Source of the DNA: Sphingomonas sp. ATCC 31555
GTDB lineage: Bacteria; Pseudomonadota; Alphaproteobacteria; Sphingomonadales; Sphingomonadaceae
Direction of reading: 5' to 3'
Length of the DNA stretch: 61,032 bases
Assembly: GCF_000282895.1 (NCBI RefSeq)
Contig: NZ_ALBQ01000046.1
Location: 1-61,032, forward strand
Shown here: piece by piece, positions 10,432-20,007 of the stretch
Layout of the letters: every line of letters starts with the position of its first letter
Numbering within the stretch: the stretch's first letter is position 1
The notes under the pieces: model-generated
What the model saw: the letters and a program-made list of their open reading frames with translations, nothing else
The model's database searches: none
Told to the model about the DNA's origin: nothing
Position numbers and translations under genes: made by a program

Positions 10432-10535
10432 ACAAACGTGCTCCTATCGCAGTGCGCGCGACCGCCATCGTACGTTGATGTCGAGGACGCGCGCCGCGGG
10501 AGCCGTACCAGGCCGGCGACGGACGGCGCCTAGGT

Positions 10536-11174
10536 CTATGCCGAAGGTGGCTGCTGCCGCGTCGGGAAGAGCGGACCAGCGACCGTCATGCGGCTGGCAT
10601 TATAAGGCCGCTGCAGGTCGACGATGTCCTCGTACGTTCCACCGAGCCATCGATCCACGTCGGAAGGCTCAAGGATCGTGATCATCGCCTTGGGGTGAAT
10701 CGGCGCGACCAGTGCGTTGGCATCGCATGTCACCATGGTGAACCCGGAGCCCTTCGCGGTTCGCTGCCAAAAGCCCGCGACAGCGAAGATCGGCTGATCG
10801 GTAACGCTGAACCACATCTCCCCCTTGAGCGGCTTCTTGCCGTCTCCCAGGTCGTACTTCTCTGGTGTGAACTCGGCGAATTCAGTGAGTGGGATAAGGC
10901 AGCGGTTTTCCGGCTTCTCCGCGAGCCGGCGCCACTGCGGAAGAGTGAGGTTCCTTACGTTCGTCATGGGCCAGGCTGCCTGGCCGCCAAGCACGTCCCA
11001 GGTCATCACGTCCCAGCCACGTCTGCCGTCCTGCTCCCGTATCACGTAGTTACGGGATCTTGGCATCAGCTCGACGGGGTTGAACGTGTTTTCCCGCGGC
11101 CGCTCAATGAACAGCTCGCTCGTAGTGCCGAAGAGGGTTTCTGGTTCTCCGGCAAAGCGGGCTCGATTGCACAT
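10536..11174 (-). CDS. SRAP (YedK/HMCES-type) abasic-site DNA-protein crosslinking protein
   Basis: 212-residue SOS response-associated peptidase (SRAP) protein. The family shields abasic sites in single-stranded DNA by forming a thiazolidine crosslink through Cys2, exposed after removal of Met1. The sequence starts MCNRARF, so Cys2 is present. Other family positions appear as N32 (FNPVELMP), N72 (MTNVRN), the Glu region TEFAEF near 98-101, and H160 in APIHPKAM. It is divergent from imuA-imuB-dnaE2, and a GTTC-N7-GTTC box lies about 100 bases upstream of the start, so SOS co-regulation with the mutagenesis cassette is likely. Length is normal for the family. Confidence 0.92.
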   Translation of the reverse strand: MCNRARFAGEPETLFGTTSELFIERPRENTFNPVELMPRSRNYVIREQDGRRGWDVMTWDVLGGQAAWPMTNVRNLTLPQWRRLAEKPENRCLIPLTEFAEFTPEKYDLGDGKKPLKGEMWFSVTDQPIFAVAGFWQRTAKGSGFTMVTCDANALVAPIHPKAMITILEPSDVDRWLGGTYEDIVDLQRPYNASRMTVAGPLFPTRQQPPSA

Positions 11175-11275
11175 GCGGGCACGCTAGCATCCGTCGCCCG
11201 ATCCGCAACCGCGGCGCCGGGGCGGCAGATGCGTATTCGGCATGGGAAGCGGATTCCGCGCCTACCGGGCCCTCT

Positions 11276-11290
11276 GTTCCATGTCCGTTC
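11276..11290 (-). promoter_or_regulatory. LexA-like box upstream of the SRAP gene
   Basis: GTTCCATGTCCGTTC is an exact GTTC-N7-GTTC direct repeat, the alphaproteobacterial LexA operator form. It lies about 102 bases upstream of the SRAP start and about 90 bases upstream of imuA, in the divergent promoter region, so it could serve either gene. An exact match by chance is expected about twice in a window this size, so position is the main support. Confidence 0.65.
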
Positions 11291-11343
11291 CTTCTATCCA
11301 CAGATCGCTGCAAGCGCGCCTTGACCGAATCAGCCCAGTAACG

Positions 11344-11358
11344 GAACATAAAGCGAAC
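11344..11358 (+). promoter_or_regulatory. LexA box upstream of imuA
   Basis: GAACATAAAGCGAAC is GAAC-N7-GAAC, the reverse complement of the alphaproteobacterial LexA operator. It ends 20 bases before the imuA ATG, where bound repressor would block the promoter. Known imuA-imuB-dnaE2 cassettes are LexA-controlled, so this site is well supported by both sequence and position. Confidence 0.85.
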
Positions 11359-11378
11359 AAGTAGAGTCTTAGAACACG

Positions 11379-12140
11379 ATGACCGCCGCCCTCGAGTCCC
11401 TCGCGCCCAGCATAGCGCACCTCCGCACGATCGCGACGCCCGCGACCGATTATCGGGTGCTGCCCTTCGGCGTCGACGCGATCGACAGTCGGCTCGGGGC
11501 AGGGGGCCTGCGCGCCGGCGCTCTTCACGAAGCGTCCGCGCGTAGCGTCGCCATGGTCGATGATGCAGCCACCACGCTGTTCCTCGCCGGCATCGCCGCG
11601 CGTGAAGCCGCGGAGGCGGGTGGCCCGGTGCTGTGGGCGAGCTGCCGCAGCGACCTCTACGCCCCAGGCCTGGCCCAGGCAGGCCTGCCACCTTCCAGCG
11701 TGATCTACGCGCAGCCGCGGGACGACGTCGCGCTCCTGGCCGTCATCGAGGACGCGCTGCGGGACGGCACTCCGTCTGTCGTCGTAGCCGCGGCAACCCG
11801 GGTGTCGATGGTCGCGACGCGGCGCCTGCAGCTGGTCGCGGCCGAAGCGGACATGCCGGTGCTGCTGCTGCGCCGCCGGCGCGGGCGCGACCAGGATCCG
11901 TTGGACGAGCCTTCGGCTGCGTGGACGCGGTGGCGCATCGGCGCCGCACCCTCTGAGCGGCTTAGCGTCGCCGGTGTGGGGCGGCCGCGCTGGTCGGTTG
12001 AGCTGGCGCGCCAGCGTGGTGGGGCATCCTTCTCCCTGATTGTGGAGGGTAGCGATGAGACGGGTCGTCTCGCTGTTCCTGCCGAACTTGGCCATCGAGC
12101 GGCTGAGAAGGTTGGAACGGCCCGCATCGCGGCTGCCTGA
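11379..12140 (+). CDS. imuA: ImuA, RecA-like accessory protein of the mutasome
   Basis: 253-residue ImuA, a RecA/SulA-like accessory protein that acts with ImuB and DnaE2 in SOS-induced translesion synthesis. It shows the ImuA N-terminal pattern (LPFGVDAIDSRLGAGGLRAGALHE), then a RecA-fold core with WASCR and VVVAAATRVSMVATRRLQLVAAEA. A classical Walker A is not evident, which is usual for ImuA. First gene of the operon, 20 bases after a LexA box. Its last 86 bases overlap the start of imuB in another frame, so the two are probably translationally coupled. The product is expected in the cytoplasm on damaged forks. Confidence 0.92.
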   Translation: MTAALESLAPSIAHLRTIATPATDYRVLPFGVDAIDSRLGAGGLRAGALHEASARSVAMVDDAATTLFLAGIAAREAAEAGGPVLWASCRSDLYAPGLAQAGLPPSSVIYAQPRDDVALLAVIEDALRDGTPSVVVAAATRVSMVATRRLQLVAAEADMPVLLLRRRRGRDQDPLDEPSAAWTRWRIGAAPSERLSVAGVGRPRWSVELARQRGGASFSLIVEGSDETGRLAVPAELGHRAAEKVGTARIAAA

Positions 12141-13845
12141 GCGGCCCGCGCTTCAGCTCCCCGTCGACGATGATCCCGGCGCTTGCTCGGTGCCGAGGGG
12201 CGGGGGCTGGCGACCTGGTGCCCGCTGGGCGCGGCAAGGTTCGGATCCCCGCGCCGATGTCGAGGCGCAGATCGCAGCACTGCCTTCGCATGCGAAGCCA
12301 CCGATGCGCGAGCTCGGCCGACGCTCAGAGCCTGCCAGCAACCCGTACAAGGCAATCCATGGCGGAAGCACTGCAGAAGCATCGCGTTTTCATATTGAAA
12401 CCACATCAGACGCACCGATGGCGCTGGTGGGAAAAGTCGGCCGACGCGAGGAGGTAGTGGCCGCGTGCCTAGGCGCGCAGGCGCTGGGCATCCGCCCCGG
12501 CATGGCCGCAAGCCATGCCCGCGCGCGGGTATCGGACCTGGACTTCCGCCCTGCACAGCCCGAAGCGGACGCTGCACTGCTCGATCGCCTCGCCCTGCTG
12601 GCGGTGCGCCGCTGGTCGCCAACTGCGGCCGTGACGCCAACGGACGGCCTCTGGATCGACCTGACCGGCTGCGAACACCTCCACGGCGGCGAGGAGCGGT
12701 TCTGCCGCCGGCTGCAGGCGTTCTGCCGCCGTGCAGGCTTCACCGCGCGCGTGGCCATTGCCGATACCCCTGGTGCCGCACATGCACTCGCCCGCTACGG
12801 CAGAGACGATCTTACCCGGGTCGAGCCTGGCAGGACGGCCGACGCGCTCGCGCCGCTGCCGATCGCCGCCCTCCGCCTATCCGCGACTGCACAAGCCGCT
12901 GCGCGAAAGTTTGGGTTCGAGCGGATTGCGGATCTCCTGCCTGTCGCGCGCGGGCCGCTCGCACGGCGGCTCGGTCTGCCGGCGATAACGCGCCTCGATC
13001 AGGCGCTCGGCGCCGTAGCTGAGCCCATCACGCCGCGCGAAGACGCGGAGGTGCCGTTTGTCGAGCGCCGGCTGCTGGAGCCTATCGGCACGGCCGAGGC
13101 GATCGAGCAGGTGATGGGCGATCTGCTGGGTGATCTGGCGCAGGTGCTGCAGGAGCGGGGGCTCGGCGCCCGCTCGCTCCGGCTGACGGGTCTGCGCGTC
13201 GACGGCGGCGAGCAGGTGGTGGCGATCGGCACGTCTCGGCCGACGCGGGAGGTGTCGCACCTCCTCCGGCTGCTGAAGCTCCGCATCGACCGCATCGATC
13301 CCGGCATGGGCCTGGAGCAGTTCTGGCTCGTCGCGCCCCATACCGAGCCGCTCGATGCGGTCGACCTGGGGGCGGTGCTCGCCGGCGACACGATGGTGCG
13401 CGATTCCTCGCGCCTCGTCGACGTCATCGCCGGGAGGATCGGCTCCAGCGCCGTCTTCCGCATCGCGCCTGTCGAGAGCCACGTACCGGAGCGCGCGGTC
13501 GCGCAGGTGGATCCTAACGAGCAGCCGGGAGAGTGGCCGGGTTGGCAGCGCCCGATCCGCCTGTTCGCGCGGCCCGAGCCGCTCTTCAACGTGCTGGCGC
13601 TGCTGCCGGACCAGCCTCCGCGGCGCTTTGAGTGGCGCGGCAAGCGCTACACGATCATCGGCGGCGATGGGCCAGAGCGAGTGCACGGCGAGTGGTGGCG
13701 CCGCGATGCTGAGACCTGGGCCGTGCGAGACTACTACCGCGTAGAGGACGAGGAAGGCGGACGCTACTGGGTCTTCCGCCGCGGCGACGGCTTTCAGGAC
13801 AACACCGGCGATCTGTCCTGGTGGATCCATGGTGTGTTCGGATGA
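12055..13845 (+). CDS. imuB: ImuB, catalytically inactive Y-family polymerase subunit
   Basis: 596-residue ImuB, a Y-family polymerase homologue that lacks catalysis and acts as a scaffold linking DnaE2 to the beta clamp. It begins [17 protein letters not shown], typical of ImuB, and has the little-finger and C-terminal segments of the family. Residues about 45-115 form a linker that splits the first domain, as in sphingomonad ImuB proteins. The ATG at 12055 follows a strong GGAGGG ribosome binding site and starts inside imuA; a TTG at 12040 is possible but weaker. The stop overlaps the dnaE2 start in an ATGA arrangement, so all three genes form one operon. Confidence 0.92.
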   Translation: MRRVVSLFLPNLAIERLRRLERPASRLPERPALQLPVDDDPGACSVPRGGGWRPGARWARQGSDPRADVEAQIAALPSHAKPPMRELGRRSEPASNPYKAIHGGSTAEASRFHIETTSDAPMALVGKVGRREEVVAACLGAQALGIRPGMAASHARARVSDLDFRPAQPEADAALLDRLALLAVRRWSPTAAVTPTDGLWIDLTGCEHLHGGEERFCRRLQAFCRRAGFTARVAIADTPGAAHALARYGRDDLTRVEPGRTADALAPLPIAALRLSATAQAAARKFGFERIADLLPVARGPLARRLGLPAITRLDQALGAVAEPITPREDAEVPFVERRLLEPIGTAEAIEQVMGDLLGDLAQVLQERGLGARSLRLTGLRVDGGEQVVAIGTSRPTREVSHLLRLLKLRIDRIDPGMGLEQFWLVAPHTEPLDAVDLGAVLAGDTMVRDSSRLVDVIAGRIGSSAVFRIAPVESHVPERAVAQVDPNEQPGEWPGWQRPIRLFARPEPLFNVLALLPDQPPRRFEWRGKRYTIIGGDGPERVHGEWWRRDAETWAVRDYYRVEDEEGGRYWVFRRGDGFQDNTGDLSWWIHGVFG

Positions 13846-16800
13846 GCCGCTATGTCGAGCTGCAGGTGCTCACCCATTTCTCGCTGCTGCGCGGTGCCTC
13901 AAGTCCTGACGAGCTGTTCGCCGCCGCGGCGCTGCTCGGCTACCCCGCGATCGGCATCAGCGACATTGGCACCGTCGCCGGCGTCGTCCGAGCATGGGAG
14001 GCGCAGAAGGCGACGGGCGTGCGCTCGATCGCCGGCACGCGGGTCGATCTTTCATGCGGCCGCAGGCTGCTCCTTTACCCAACCGACCGCGCTGCCTGGT
14101 CGCGCATCACGCGGCTGCTGACCGTCGGCAAGACGCGGGCAGGGAAGGGGGGGTGCCTTCTCCACTGGCACGACCTCGAGCCTTGGTCTGAGGGTGTCAT
14201 TGCCATCCTGCTGCCGCACGAGGCGGACGAGGAGAACCTGGCTGCGCTGAGGGATCTGAAGGCGGTCTACGGCCGCCGCGGCTACATGGCGCTGTTCCAG
14301 CGACGGCGCCCTGGGGACGCGGTGCGGATCGATGCGCTTGCAAGGCAGGCGGGCGGCGCCGGCGTGCGCGCGGTCGTGACTGGCGACGTGCTCTACCACG
14401 CGCCCGACGCGCGGCTGTTGCAGGACGTTGTGACCGCTGTGCGCGAGAAATGCACCGTGGACGAGCTCGGCTATCGCCGCGAGGTGAATGCCGATCGCGC
14501 GTTGAAGTCGCCCGAGGAGATGATCCGGCGCTTCCGCGCCTATCCTGATGCGCTGCAGGCAAGCGTCGACATCGCCCGCGCCTGCACCTTCGACCTGGGC
14601 GAGCTGGCCTACCAGTACCCGCATGAGCGGCTGATCGACGGACTCACCGCACAGGAAGCGCTCGAGCAGCTGGCGACCGATGCAGTGAACCAGATGTTCG
14701 GCGGCGACGTGCCGGCGGACTATACCAACCAGATCGCGCACGAGCTGAAGCTGATCGAGGAGCTGGGCTATGCGCCCTACTTCCTGACCGTCTACGCGAT
14801 CGTGCGCGAGGCGCGCCGGCGGGGCATCCTCTGCCAAGGCCGGGGCTCGGCCGCCAACTCCTGCGTCTGCTTCGTCCTCGGCGTCACCTCGATCGACCCG
14901 ATCAAGCACGAGCTGCTGTTTGAGCGCTTCGTCTCCGGCGAGCGCCGCGAGCCGCCCGATATCGACGTCGACTTCGAGCATGAGCGCCGCGAGGAAATCA
15001 TCCAGTGGATCTATGAGACCTACGGGCGTGATCGCTCAGCCCTGACCGCCGTCGTGACGCGCTACCGCGCGCGCGGCGCTGTGCGTGACGTCGGCAAGGC
15101 GCTGGGCCTGCCCGAGGATCTGACCTCATCGCTTGCGGGTCTGGTCTGGGGCTGGTCGGCCGAAGGGGTAGGGGACAAGCAGGTAGAGGAGCTCAACCTC
15201 GATATCGGCGATCGCCGGCTGCGGCTGACGCTCGAGCTCGCCCGCAAGCTGATCGGCGTGCCGCGGCACATGAGCCAGCACCCGGGTGGCTTTGTCCTGA
15301 CGCACGATCGCCTCGACGATCTGGTGCCCATCGAACCGGCGGCGATGGAGGATCGCCAGATCATCGAATGGGATAAGGACGACATCGACGCACTCAAGTT
15401 CATGAAGGTGGACATTTTGGGATTGGGCATGCTCGGCTGCATGAACCGGGCCTTCAACCTGCTCGAGGCCGAGAAGGGCGTGCACGTTGAGATGAAGGAT
15501 CTGCAGGAGGATGACCTTGCAGTGTTCGGCATGATTCAGAAGGCCGACACCCTCGGCACGTTCCAGATCGAATCCCGCGCGCAGATGTCGATGCTCCCGC
15601 GGATGAAGCCCCAGCGCTTCTACGATCTGGTCATTCAGGTCGCGATCGTGCGGCCAGGTCCGATCCAGGGGGATATGGTGCATCCCTATCTGCGGCGGCG
15701 CGAGGGGCTGGAGAAGCCGGAATATCCAAGGCCCGAGCTGCGTGCTGTGCTCGAGAAGACGCTGGGGGTCCCCCTCTTCCAGGAGCAGGCAATGCGCGTG
15801 GCGATCGTCGGCGCCGGCTTCACTGCGGCCGAGGCCGATCAGCTGCGCCGCGCGATGGCCACCTTCAAGTTCACCGGCGGCGTGTCGCACTTCAGCGAGA
15901 AGCTGATCGAGGGGATGGTCGAGCGCGGCTACCCGCGCGAGTTTGCCGAGCGCACCTTCCGCCAGCTCGAGGGCTTCGGCTCCTATGGCTTCCCGGAGAG
16001 CCACGCCGCCTCCTTCGCGAAGATCTCCTACGCCTCTTGCTGGATGAAGCACCACCACCCGGATGTGTTCTGCGCCGCCCTGATGAACGCGCAGCCGATG
16101 GGGTTCTACGCGCCGGCACAGATCGTACGCGACGCGCGCGAGCACGGCGTCGAGGTTCGGCCGCCCTGTATCAATGCGAGCCGTTGGGACTGCACGCTCG
16201 AGAAGACCGGCGGCCGCTACCTGGCCGTGCGCCTCGGCCTGCGGCAGATCCGCGGTCTATCCAATGCCGATGGTGCGAAGATCGTGGCTGCGCGCGGAGC
16301 GGTGCCTTTCACCAGCGTCGAGGAGGTCTGGCGGCGATCCGGCGTGCAGCGCGCGTCGATCGAGAAGCTGGCCGACGGCGATGCCTTCCACAGCTTCGGC
16401 GCCGATCGCCGGCAAGGGCTCTGGAAGGTGCGGGGGCTCGGCGAGGCACCGCTGCCGCTTTTTGCCGCCGCCGATCGCGCGGCCGAGCGCTTCAGCGCGG
16501 AAGGGATAGAGCCCGAGGTGCCGCTGCGGCCGCTCACCGACGGGAGGGAAGTGATCGAGGATTACCGCTCGCTGCAGCTGTCGCTTCGCGCGCATCCGCT
16601 GAGCTTCGTGCGGGATGAACTGCGCCGCCGCGGCGTGACCAAATGCGCCGACCTCGCCAACATCCGGGACGGCCGCCACGTCGAAGTCGCCGGCATCGTC
16701 CTGGTCCGCCAGAAGCCGGGTTCGGCGAAGGGGGTCTTGTTCATCACACTCGAGGACGAGACTGGAATCGCTAACGGAATCCTCTGGCCCGACCGTTTCG

Positions 16801-17105
16801 AGGCGCAGCGCCGCACCATTATGTCGGCGTCAATGGTGGGCCTGAAGGGCCGTGTGCAGAAGGAAGGCGAGGTCATCCACGTCATCTGCGACCGCATCAT
16901 CGATCATGGTGACCTGCTGCACCGGGTGGGCGAAATGTCCTTCCCGCACCGGACAGGGCGCGGCGACGCTGCCCAGCACCCCGGATCGCCTGACCGTGGC
17001 GACAAAGGCTGGGAGCCGAAGCCCAGCAACCAATATTGGCCGCCGCATGCCGACGGCATGGATCCGGAGGACGTCGTGCGGTTCAAGTCGCATGACTTCC
17101 ATTGA
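13842..17105 (+). CDS. dnaE2: DnaE2, error-prone C-family DNA polymerase
   Basis: 1087-residue error-prone polymerase III alpha subunit, the catalytic member of the ImuA-ImuB-DnaE2 mutasome. It has an N-terminal PHP domain ([16 protein letters not shown]), a C-family palm with PDIDVDF (likely catalytic D375 and D377) and a third acid at about D524 in [10 protein letters not shown], then helix-hairpin-helix and a C-terminal OB fold ([14 protein letters not shown], residues about 945 on). The ATG at 13842 overlaps the imuB TGA; an in-frame upstream ATG inside imuB is unlikely. Length fits DnaE2 rather than the longer DnaE1. Expression should follow LexA cleavage after DNA damage and produce mutagenic bypass. 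Confidence 0.95.
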   Translation: MSRYVELQVLTHFSLLRGASSPDELFAAAALLGYPAIGISDIGTVAGVVRAWEAQKATGVRSIAGTRVDLSCGRRLLLYPTDRAAWSRITRLLTVGKTRAGKGGCLLHWHDLEPWSEGVIAILLPHEADEENLAALRDLKAVYGRRGYMALFQRRRPGDAVRIDALARQAGGAGVRAVVTGDVLYHAPDARLLQDVVTAVREKCTVDELGYRREVNADRALKSPEEMIRRFRAYPDALQASVDIARACTFDLGELAYQYPHERLIDGLTAQEALEQLATDAVNQMFGGDVPADYTNQIAHELKLIEELGYAPYFLTVYAIVREARRRGILCQGRGSAANSCVCFVLGVTSIDPIKHELLFERFVSGERREPPDIDVDFEHERREEIIQWIYETYGRDRSALTAVVTRYRARGAVRDVGKALGLPEDLTSSLAGLVWGWSAEGVGDKQVEELNLDIGDRRLRLTLELARKLIGVPRHMSQHPGGFVLTHDRLDDLVPIEPAAMEDRQIIEWDKDDIDALKFMKVDILGLGMLGCMNRAFNLLEAEKGVHVEMKDLQEDDLAVFGMIQKADTLGTFQIESRAQMSMLPRMKPQRFYDLVIQVAIVRPGPIQGDMVHPYLRRREGLEKPEYPRPELRAVLEKTLGVPLFQEQAMRVAIVGAGFTAAEADQLRRAMATFKFTGGVSHFSEKLIEGMVERGYPREFAERTFRQLEGFGSYGFPESHAASFAKISYASCWMKHHHPDVFCAALMNAQPMGFYAPAQIVRDAREHGVEVRPPCINASRWDCTLEKTGGRYLAVRLGLRQIRGLSNADGAKIVAARGAVPFTSVEEVWRRSGVQRASIEKLADGDAFHSFGADRRQGLWKVRGLGEAPLPLFAAADRAAERFSAEGIEPEVPLRPLTDGREVIEDYRSLQLSLRAHPLSFVRDELRRRGVTKCADLANIRDGRHVEVAGIVLVRQKPGSAKGVLFITLEDETGIANGILWPDRFEAQRRTIMSASMVGLKGRVQKEGEVIHVICDRIIDHGDLLHRVGEMSFPHRTGRGDAAQHPGSPDRGDKGWEPKPSNQYWPPHADGMDPEDVVRFKSHDFH

Positions 17106-17108
17106 GCG

Positions 17109-17396
17109 ATGCGCAAGCTGCCACGGCATCAGCGCGTTGTGATCGCGCTATCGGTGCATATCCTCAGGAGCGGCGTCACCAGGTGCGCGCACTCGCGCGT
17201 CGATCTGCCGGAGATCCGCTTGGCGCTGCGCTGCCTGCTGCCACATTGCCCCGAGAAGTGGCCGCTTACCTGCTACTGGGGCGCCGCGAGCCAGGAGAAT
17301 GAGATTGGCCGGTCCCAAGGGGTGACTGCTGCGTTCAACGGCATCGTGCGGCAGCTGCGGCGCGCCGGCTGCTATGAGGAGGTGACCCCGCCATGA
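17109..17396 (+). CDS. Small hypothetical protein downstream of dnaE2
   Basis: 95-residue product of unknown function. It begins three bases after the dnaE2 stop, so it may be co-transcribed as the last gene of the SOS operon. The protein is basic, has five Cys without a clear zinc motif, and contains a readable middle (LRCLLPHCPEKWPLTCYWGAASQENEIGRSQG, seen in parts) that resembles small plasmid proteins of sphingomonads. A shorter frame overlaps its 5' half and is rejected. No function is offered. Confidence 0.55.
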   Translation: MRKLPRHQRVVIALSVHILRSGVTRCAHSRVDLPEIRLALRCLLPHCPEKWPLTCYWGAASQENEIGRSQGVTAAFNGIVRQLRRAGCYEEVTPP

Positions 17397-17414
17397 TCTT
17401 CGATAGGGCGCTGC

Positions 17415-17648
17415 ATGCCGGCTAAGGTCGAAGGCCCTTATACAACGCTAGGCGAGTGGGCAGTCGAGCGCGCCGATATGCGGATCGTCTGCGAATGCGG
17501 GCGCACGATCAACGTGCCCGCCGACAAGATCCTCTCGCGGTTTGGGAGAGACAGCGGGGTGCAGCAGGCTGTTATCCGCCTGCGTTGCAGCACCTGTCGG
17601 CGCCGCGGGCATGCCACCATTTCGCCTATTCCGGTGTTAAAGCGCTAG
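17415..17648 (+). CDS. Small zinc-ribbon-like hypothetical protein
   Basis: 77-residue protein with two Cys pairs, CEC near residue 28 and CSTC near residue 59, separated by about 30 residues, suggesting a small zinc-binding fold. It starts 18 bases after the preceding small gene, on the same strand. Short stand-alone ribbon proteins of this size are common on plasmids; function unknown. Confidence 0.6.
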   Translation: MPAKVEGPYTTLGEWAVERADMRIVCECGRTINVPADKILSRFGRDSGVQQAVIRLRCSTCRRRGHATISPIPVLKR

Positions 17649-17662
17649 GAAGGGTTGGCACC

Positions 17663-17932
17663 ATGCCGGAGACGAAGCCCACAACGACAGACGACATCCG
17701 GAATTTGCTTGCGCACCTTCTGGCCGGTGCGGCGGGTAAGGATGAAGCGCACTGGCTAAAGCTGATCGGACCGGTGACCGCGCTGCCTATCATCGACGCG
17801 CCCCGGTCTAATTGGCATATCGAGCCCAAGGGTAAACCTGGAGAGCTGGAGGCGATCGAGAAAGCCACCGAAGTGGTGCGCTTGGCCTACCCGTATGTGC
17901 CTTCACCACGCGCCGGCATCCGCACGCCTTAA
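17663..17932 (+). CDS. Small hypothetical protein
   Basis: 89-residue protein with no family I recognise. The ATG at 17663 is preceded by AGGAAGG at correct spacing, and the gene starts 14 bases after the previous one, so the three small genes after dnaE2 look like one transcript. Sequence is mixed charged and hydrophobic (DIRNLLAHLLAGAAGKDEAHW), with no signal or membrane segment. Confidence 0.55.
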   Translation: MPETKPTTTDDIRNLLAHLLAGAAGKDEAHWLKLIGPVTALPIIDAPRSNWHIEPKGKPGELEAIEKATEVVRLAYPYVPSPRAGIRTP

Positions 17933-17991
17933 AAGCATGTCGCGGGAAGGCGCCGAGCGAGCTTTAGCTTTGCTCGGCGCGATGAAAGCCT

Positions 17992-18168
17992 CTAGCGCTT
18001 CAGATACTCGCGCACGTCGTCTGCGCGGTCGCCGACGGCATTCACTGCCTCGACAAGCCTTTCCTTCGAGACGCCGAAGGACTCCGTCCAGTCCCGCACC
18101 TCATAATCCTCGCTCAGCGAGATCCGCTGCCGGTCCTGGCCGCCTACCTTGGTTTTGTCGTCTGCCAT
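17992..18168 (-). CDS. DUF3606 protein
   Basis: 58-residue protein. It matches the DUF3606 pattern: MADDK start, then DRQRISLSEDYEVRDWTESF, GVSKERLVEAVNAVGDRADDV and the terminal REYLKR. DUF3606 proteins are small, abundant in alphaproteobacteria and of unknown function; many are linked to stress conditions. A GGAGCC-type purine motif precedes the ATG on the minus strand. Confidence 0.85.
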   Translation of the reverse strand: MADDKTKVGGQDRQRISLSEDYEVRDWTESFGVSKERLVEAVNAVGDRADDVREYLKR

Positions 18169-18215
18169 TTTTGGCTCCTTTCAGCAGGTTAGAACGCGCA
18201 AAGCCGGGTTCTGGA

Positions 18216-18440
18216 TCATCCGTCACTGCCGTCCGCCGTTGGCCAGAGACCGCTGGGCGAAAGCTCCAGGTCGAATTCCTCCTCGATCGCCCATGCTGCG
18301 TCGGACAGCCGCTCGCCGAGCATCCAGTGCTCGTCGCGCTCGAGACCCGGTGGCAGCTTCTCGGCAATTGCCTTCTCCCGCTCCTCCGCTTCGTGCAGGA
18401 TGCGAGCACGAACTTCTGCCGTTTCTCGTTCTTCCATCAT
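18216..18440 (-). CDS. Small acidic hypothetical protein
   Basis: 74-residue, strongly acidic and Glu-rich protein (MMEERETAEVRARILHEAEE start) that is probably a single long helix followed by a short tail. GAGGAGAGCG precedes the start on the minus strand, a good ribosome binding site. Not assigned to a family. It is divergent from the gene starting at 18599. Confidence 0.55.
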   Translation of the reverse strand: MMEERETAEVRARILHEAEEREKAIAEKLPPGLERDEHWMLGERLSDAAWAIEEEFDLELSPSGLWPTADGSDG

Positions 18441-18598
18441 GAGCGCTCTCCTCAGGAGACGAACGCGCCAACAGCGCGCCTAATGTGAGGGAAACCGCTG
18501 CGGCAGGCGAGGAGTTGCAGCTAAATCTAGGTCATCTGCATCAGAGCAGTATTCGCTGGAGACCGTCATTGGCACGAAGCCCTCAACCGGATTTCACC

Positions 18599-18937
18599 GT
18601 GTCGGACACCGATAAGCTCTCGATTGCCGGGCACATCGTGCCAGGGATCATGGAAAGCTTTCGTGCCATGTCCTCCGAAGGCGTCGTCACTGCCGATGAC
18701 GTGATCGACGTCTTGTCTCTCTGCATCGCGACGATGCTCGAGAACGACACGCACATTACCACGCCCAAGCATACCCGCGACGCGATGAAGACGGTGGAGA
18801 CGTTCGTGACGCGTTGGGCGCGTCGGTTACGCGACGACCGCGCGGGAGCGGATGCCCCTAGCTTCCTGTCCAGATCGATTGAGCGCTACCGCGCGGAGCT
18901 GGCGGAGATCGAGGCACAGGAGGACGGCCACAGCTGA
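18599..18937 (+). CDS. Hypothetical protein, start uncertain
   Basis: 112-residue protein from a GTG at 18599, reading MSDTDKLSIAGHIVPGIM. In-frame starts at 18485 (GTG) and 18569 (TTG) would add up to 38 residues, but that extension reads like noncoding sequence. The body is helical and acidic, with VVTADDVIDVLSLCIATML and a Glu-rich C-terminus. No family recognised. Confidence 0.55.
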   Translation: MSDTDKLSIAGHIVPGIMESFRAMSSEGVVTADDVIDVLSLCIATMLENDTHITTPKHTRDAMKTVETFVTRWARRLRDDRAGADAPSFLSRSIERYRAELAEIEAQEDGHS

Positions 18938-18952
18938 GCCCGCGCTGCTGCG

Positions 18953-19138
18953 CTATTCCGCGGGCTCCTCGGACGGTTCCTCCACGTGTCTGGTGAGCAC
19001 AGAATTGCGTTCAGCCATTCGCTCCCACATTTCCGCACTCTGGATGTGCTTCCGACGAACGTTGACCAACGGTGTCGCCTCCGCAGCATCACGATGCTCG
19101 CGGGCTCTTTCGAGACAAAAAGACGGGCTCTCGCTCAT
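18953..19138 (-). CDS. Small helical hypothetical protein
   Basis: 61-residue protein from the ATG at 19138 (MSESPSFCLERAREHRDAAE). The pattern RAREHRDAAEATPLVNVRRKH followed by SAEMWERMAER is one I have seen in small proteins of sphingomonads, where it forms two short helices. Function unknown. A longer frame starting at 19189 is rejected because its extra N-terminus looks noncoding. It is convergent with the gene ending at 18937. Confidence 0.6.
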   Translation of the reverse strand: MSESPSFCLERAREHRDAAEATPLVNVRRKHIQSAEMWERMAERNSVLTRHVEEPSEEPAE

Positions 19139-19245
19139 TCCGCTCCTCTTTTGGGGGCGGAAAACGTCACTTAGCGCGGATTGTTGCAACCAAGTTTGCT
19201 AACCTTCATCTATCGCGCTCGAAACGGCGTTGAATAGCCGAGCTC

Positions 19246-19275
19246 AAAAAAATTGGCGCTCCACCTCGGAGCGCC
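19246..19275 (-). terminator. Rho-independent terminator
   Basis: On the minus strand GGCGCTCC and GGAGCGCC form an eight-base stem followed by a run of seven T residues (A-tract at 19246-19252 on the plus strand). It lies after the stop of the zinc-ribbon membrane protein gene at 19355 and should end that leftward operon. Confidence 0.85.
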
Positions 19276-19354
19276 TACTAAGTTTGGGTCGTGCGGCGTA
19301 AATACCATCACGGCCCCGTCAATCAATCACCTGCGACAATTCATTACAAATTTC

Positions 19355-19804
19355 TCAAATAGCAACGCCTACGAATACCATGAACAAGGCAAGTACTCCG
19401 GCAGCTATCTTGCCGCCGCCTACGCTTCTTGCCGCCACTCCGCGTCTTTGCCTGCCCCATGTCTTGTCGCGCGCTGTGCGAAGCGCGAGCACACCGTCCA
19501 CACAGAGCACCGAACCGACGATGAAGAGGGCGATGCTGAACCCTTTCACGAAGCCGCCTACCCCGTGCCCTGACAGGAGGAAGAAGGCGATGAGCGCGAT
19601 GGTGAGCAGCGCATAGACCGCCATGCCGACGTCCAGGATGCTGTAGATCCGGTAGAGCCGCGGGCGACCGAAAGGGCTGCGCGCGATCACGATCGGCCGC
19701 TTGCAGGTGAGACAGCCCCGAACCTTATGCCGCTTCAAATTCTGGAACAGGATGTTCCCGCAATAGGGGCAGTGCGCTGCCTGGATCTGCGTGGGGGCGT
19801 TCAT
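19355..19804 (-). CDS. Zinc-ribbon membrane protein
   Basis: 149-residue predicted inner-membrane protein. The N-terminal part has CPYCGN and CLTCKRP, spaced as a zinc ribbon, and three hydrophobic segments follow at about residues 55-80, 85-105 and 130-148. The ATG at 19804 overlaps the TGA of the upstream gene, so the two are translationally coupled. Cytoplasmic zinc-ribbon plus membrane helices is seen in many small bacterial proteins of unknown function. A terminator follows the stop. Confidence 0.7.
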   Translation of the reverse strand: MNAPTQIQAAHCPYCGNILFQNLKRHKVRGCLTCKRPIVIARSPFGRPRLYRIYSILDVGMAVYALLTIALIAFFLLSGHGVGGFVKGFSIALFIVGSVLCVDGVLALRTARDKTWGRQRRGVAARSVGGGKIAAGVLALFMVFVGVAI

Positions 19805-20007
19805 GCGCCAAGCCTTCCGACGTAGTAGACCTCGATCACGGAGAGGCCGCGTCGAACACCTTCGATGGTGACCTCTTCGGCGTCCTCGCATTCTGAAAGA
19901 GCTTCCCCCGTCAGCCGCCAGTGCATGCCGCCGTCATCGCAGAGCATGCGTCCGCGCGGCGTCTTGGTCATCTTGCCGGACAGCCGCATCGGCGGATCAG
20001 ACGCCAT
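19801..20007 (-). CDS. DUF5818-like small protein
   Basis: 68-residue protein whose sequence (GKMTKTPRGRMLCDDGGMHWRL, seen in parts, then EVTIEGVRRGLSVIEVYYVG) fits the small beta-barrel-like DUF5818 pattern known from sphingomonads, with the conserved GG-x-W core. It overlaps the 3' end of the upstream gene and its own stop overlaps the next start (ATGA), so it is the middle gene of a three-gene unit. Function unknown. Confidence 0.65.
   Translation of the reverse strand: MASDPPMRLSGKMTKTPRGRMLCDDGGMHWRLTGEALSECEDAEEVTIEGVRRGLSVIEVYYVGRLGA

Noticed and set aside
13999..16145. Long reverse frames under dnaE2
   Set aside because: They are antisense to a strongly supported polymerase gene and have no motif of their own.
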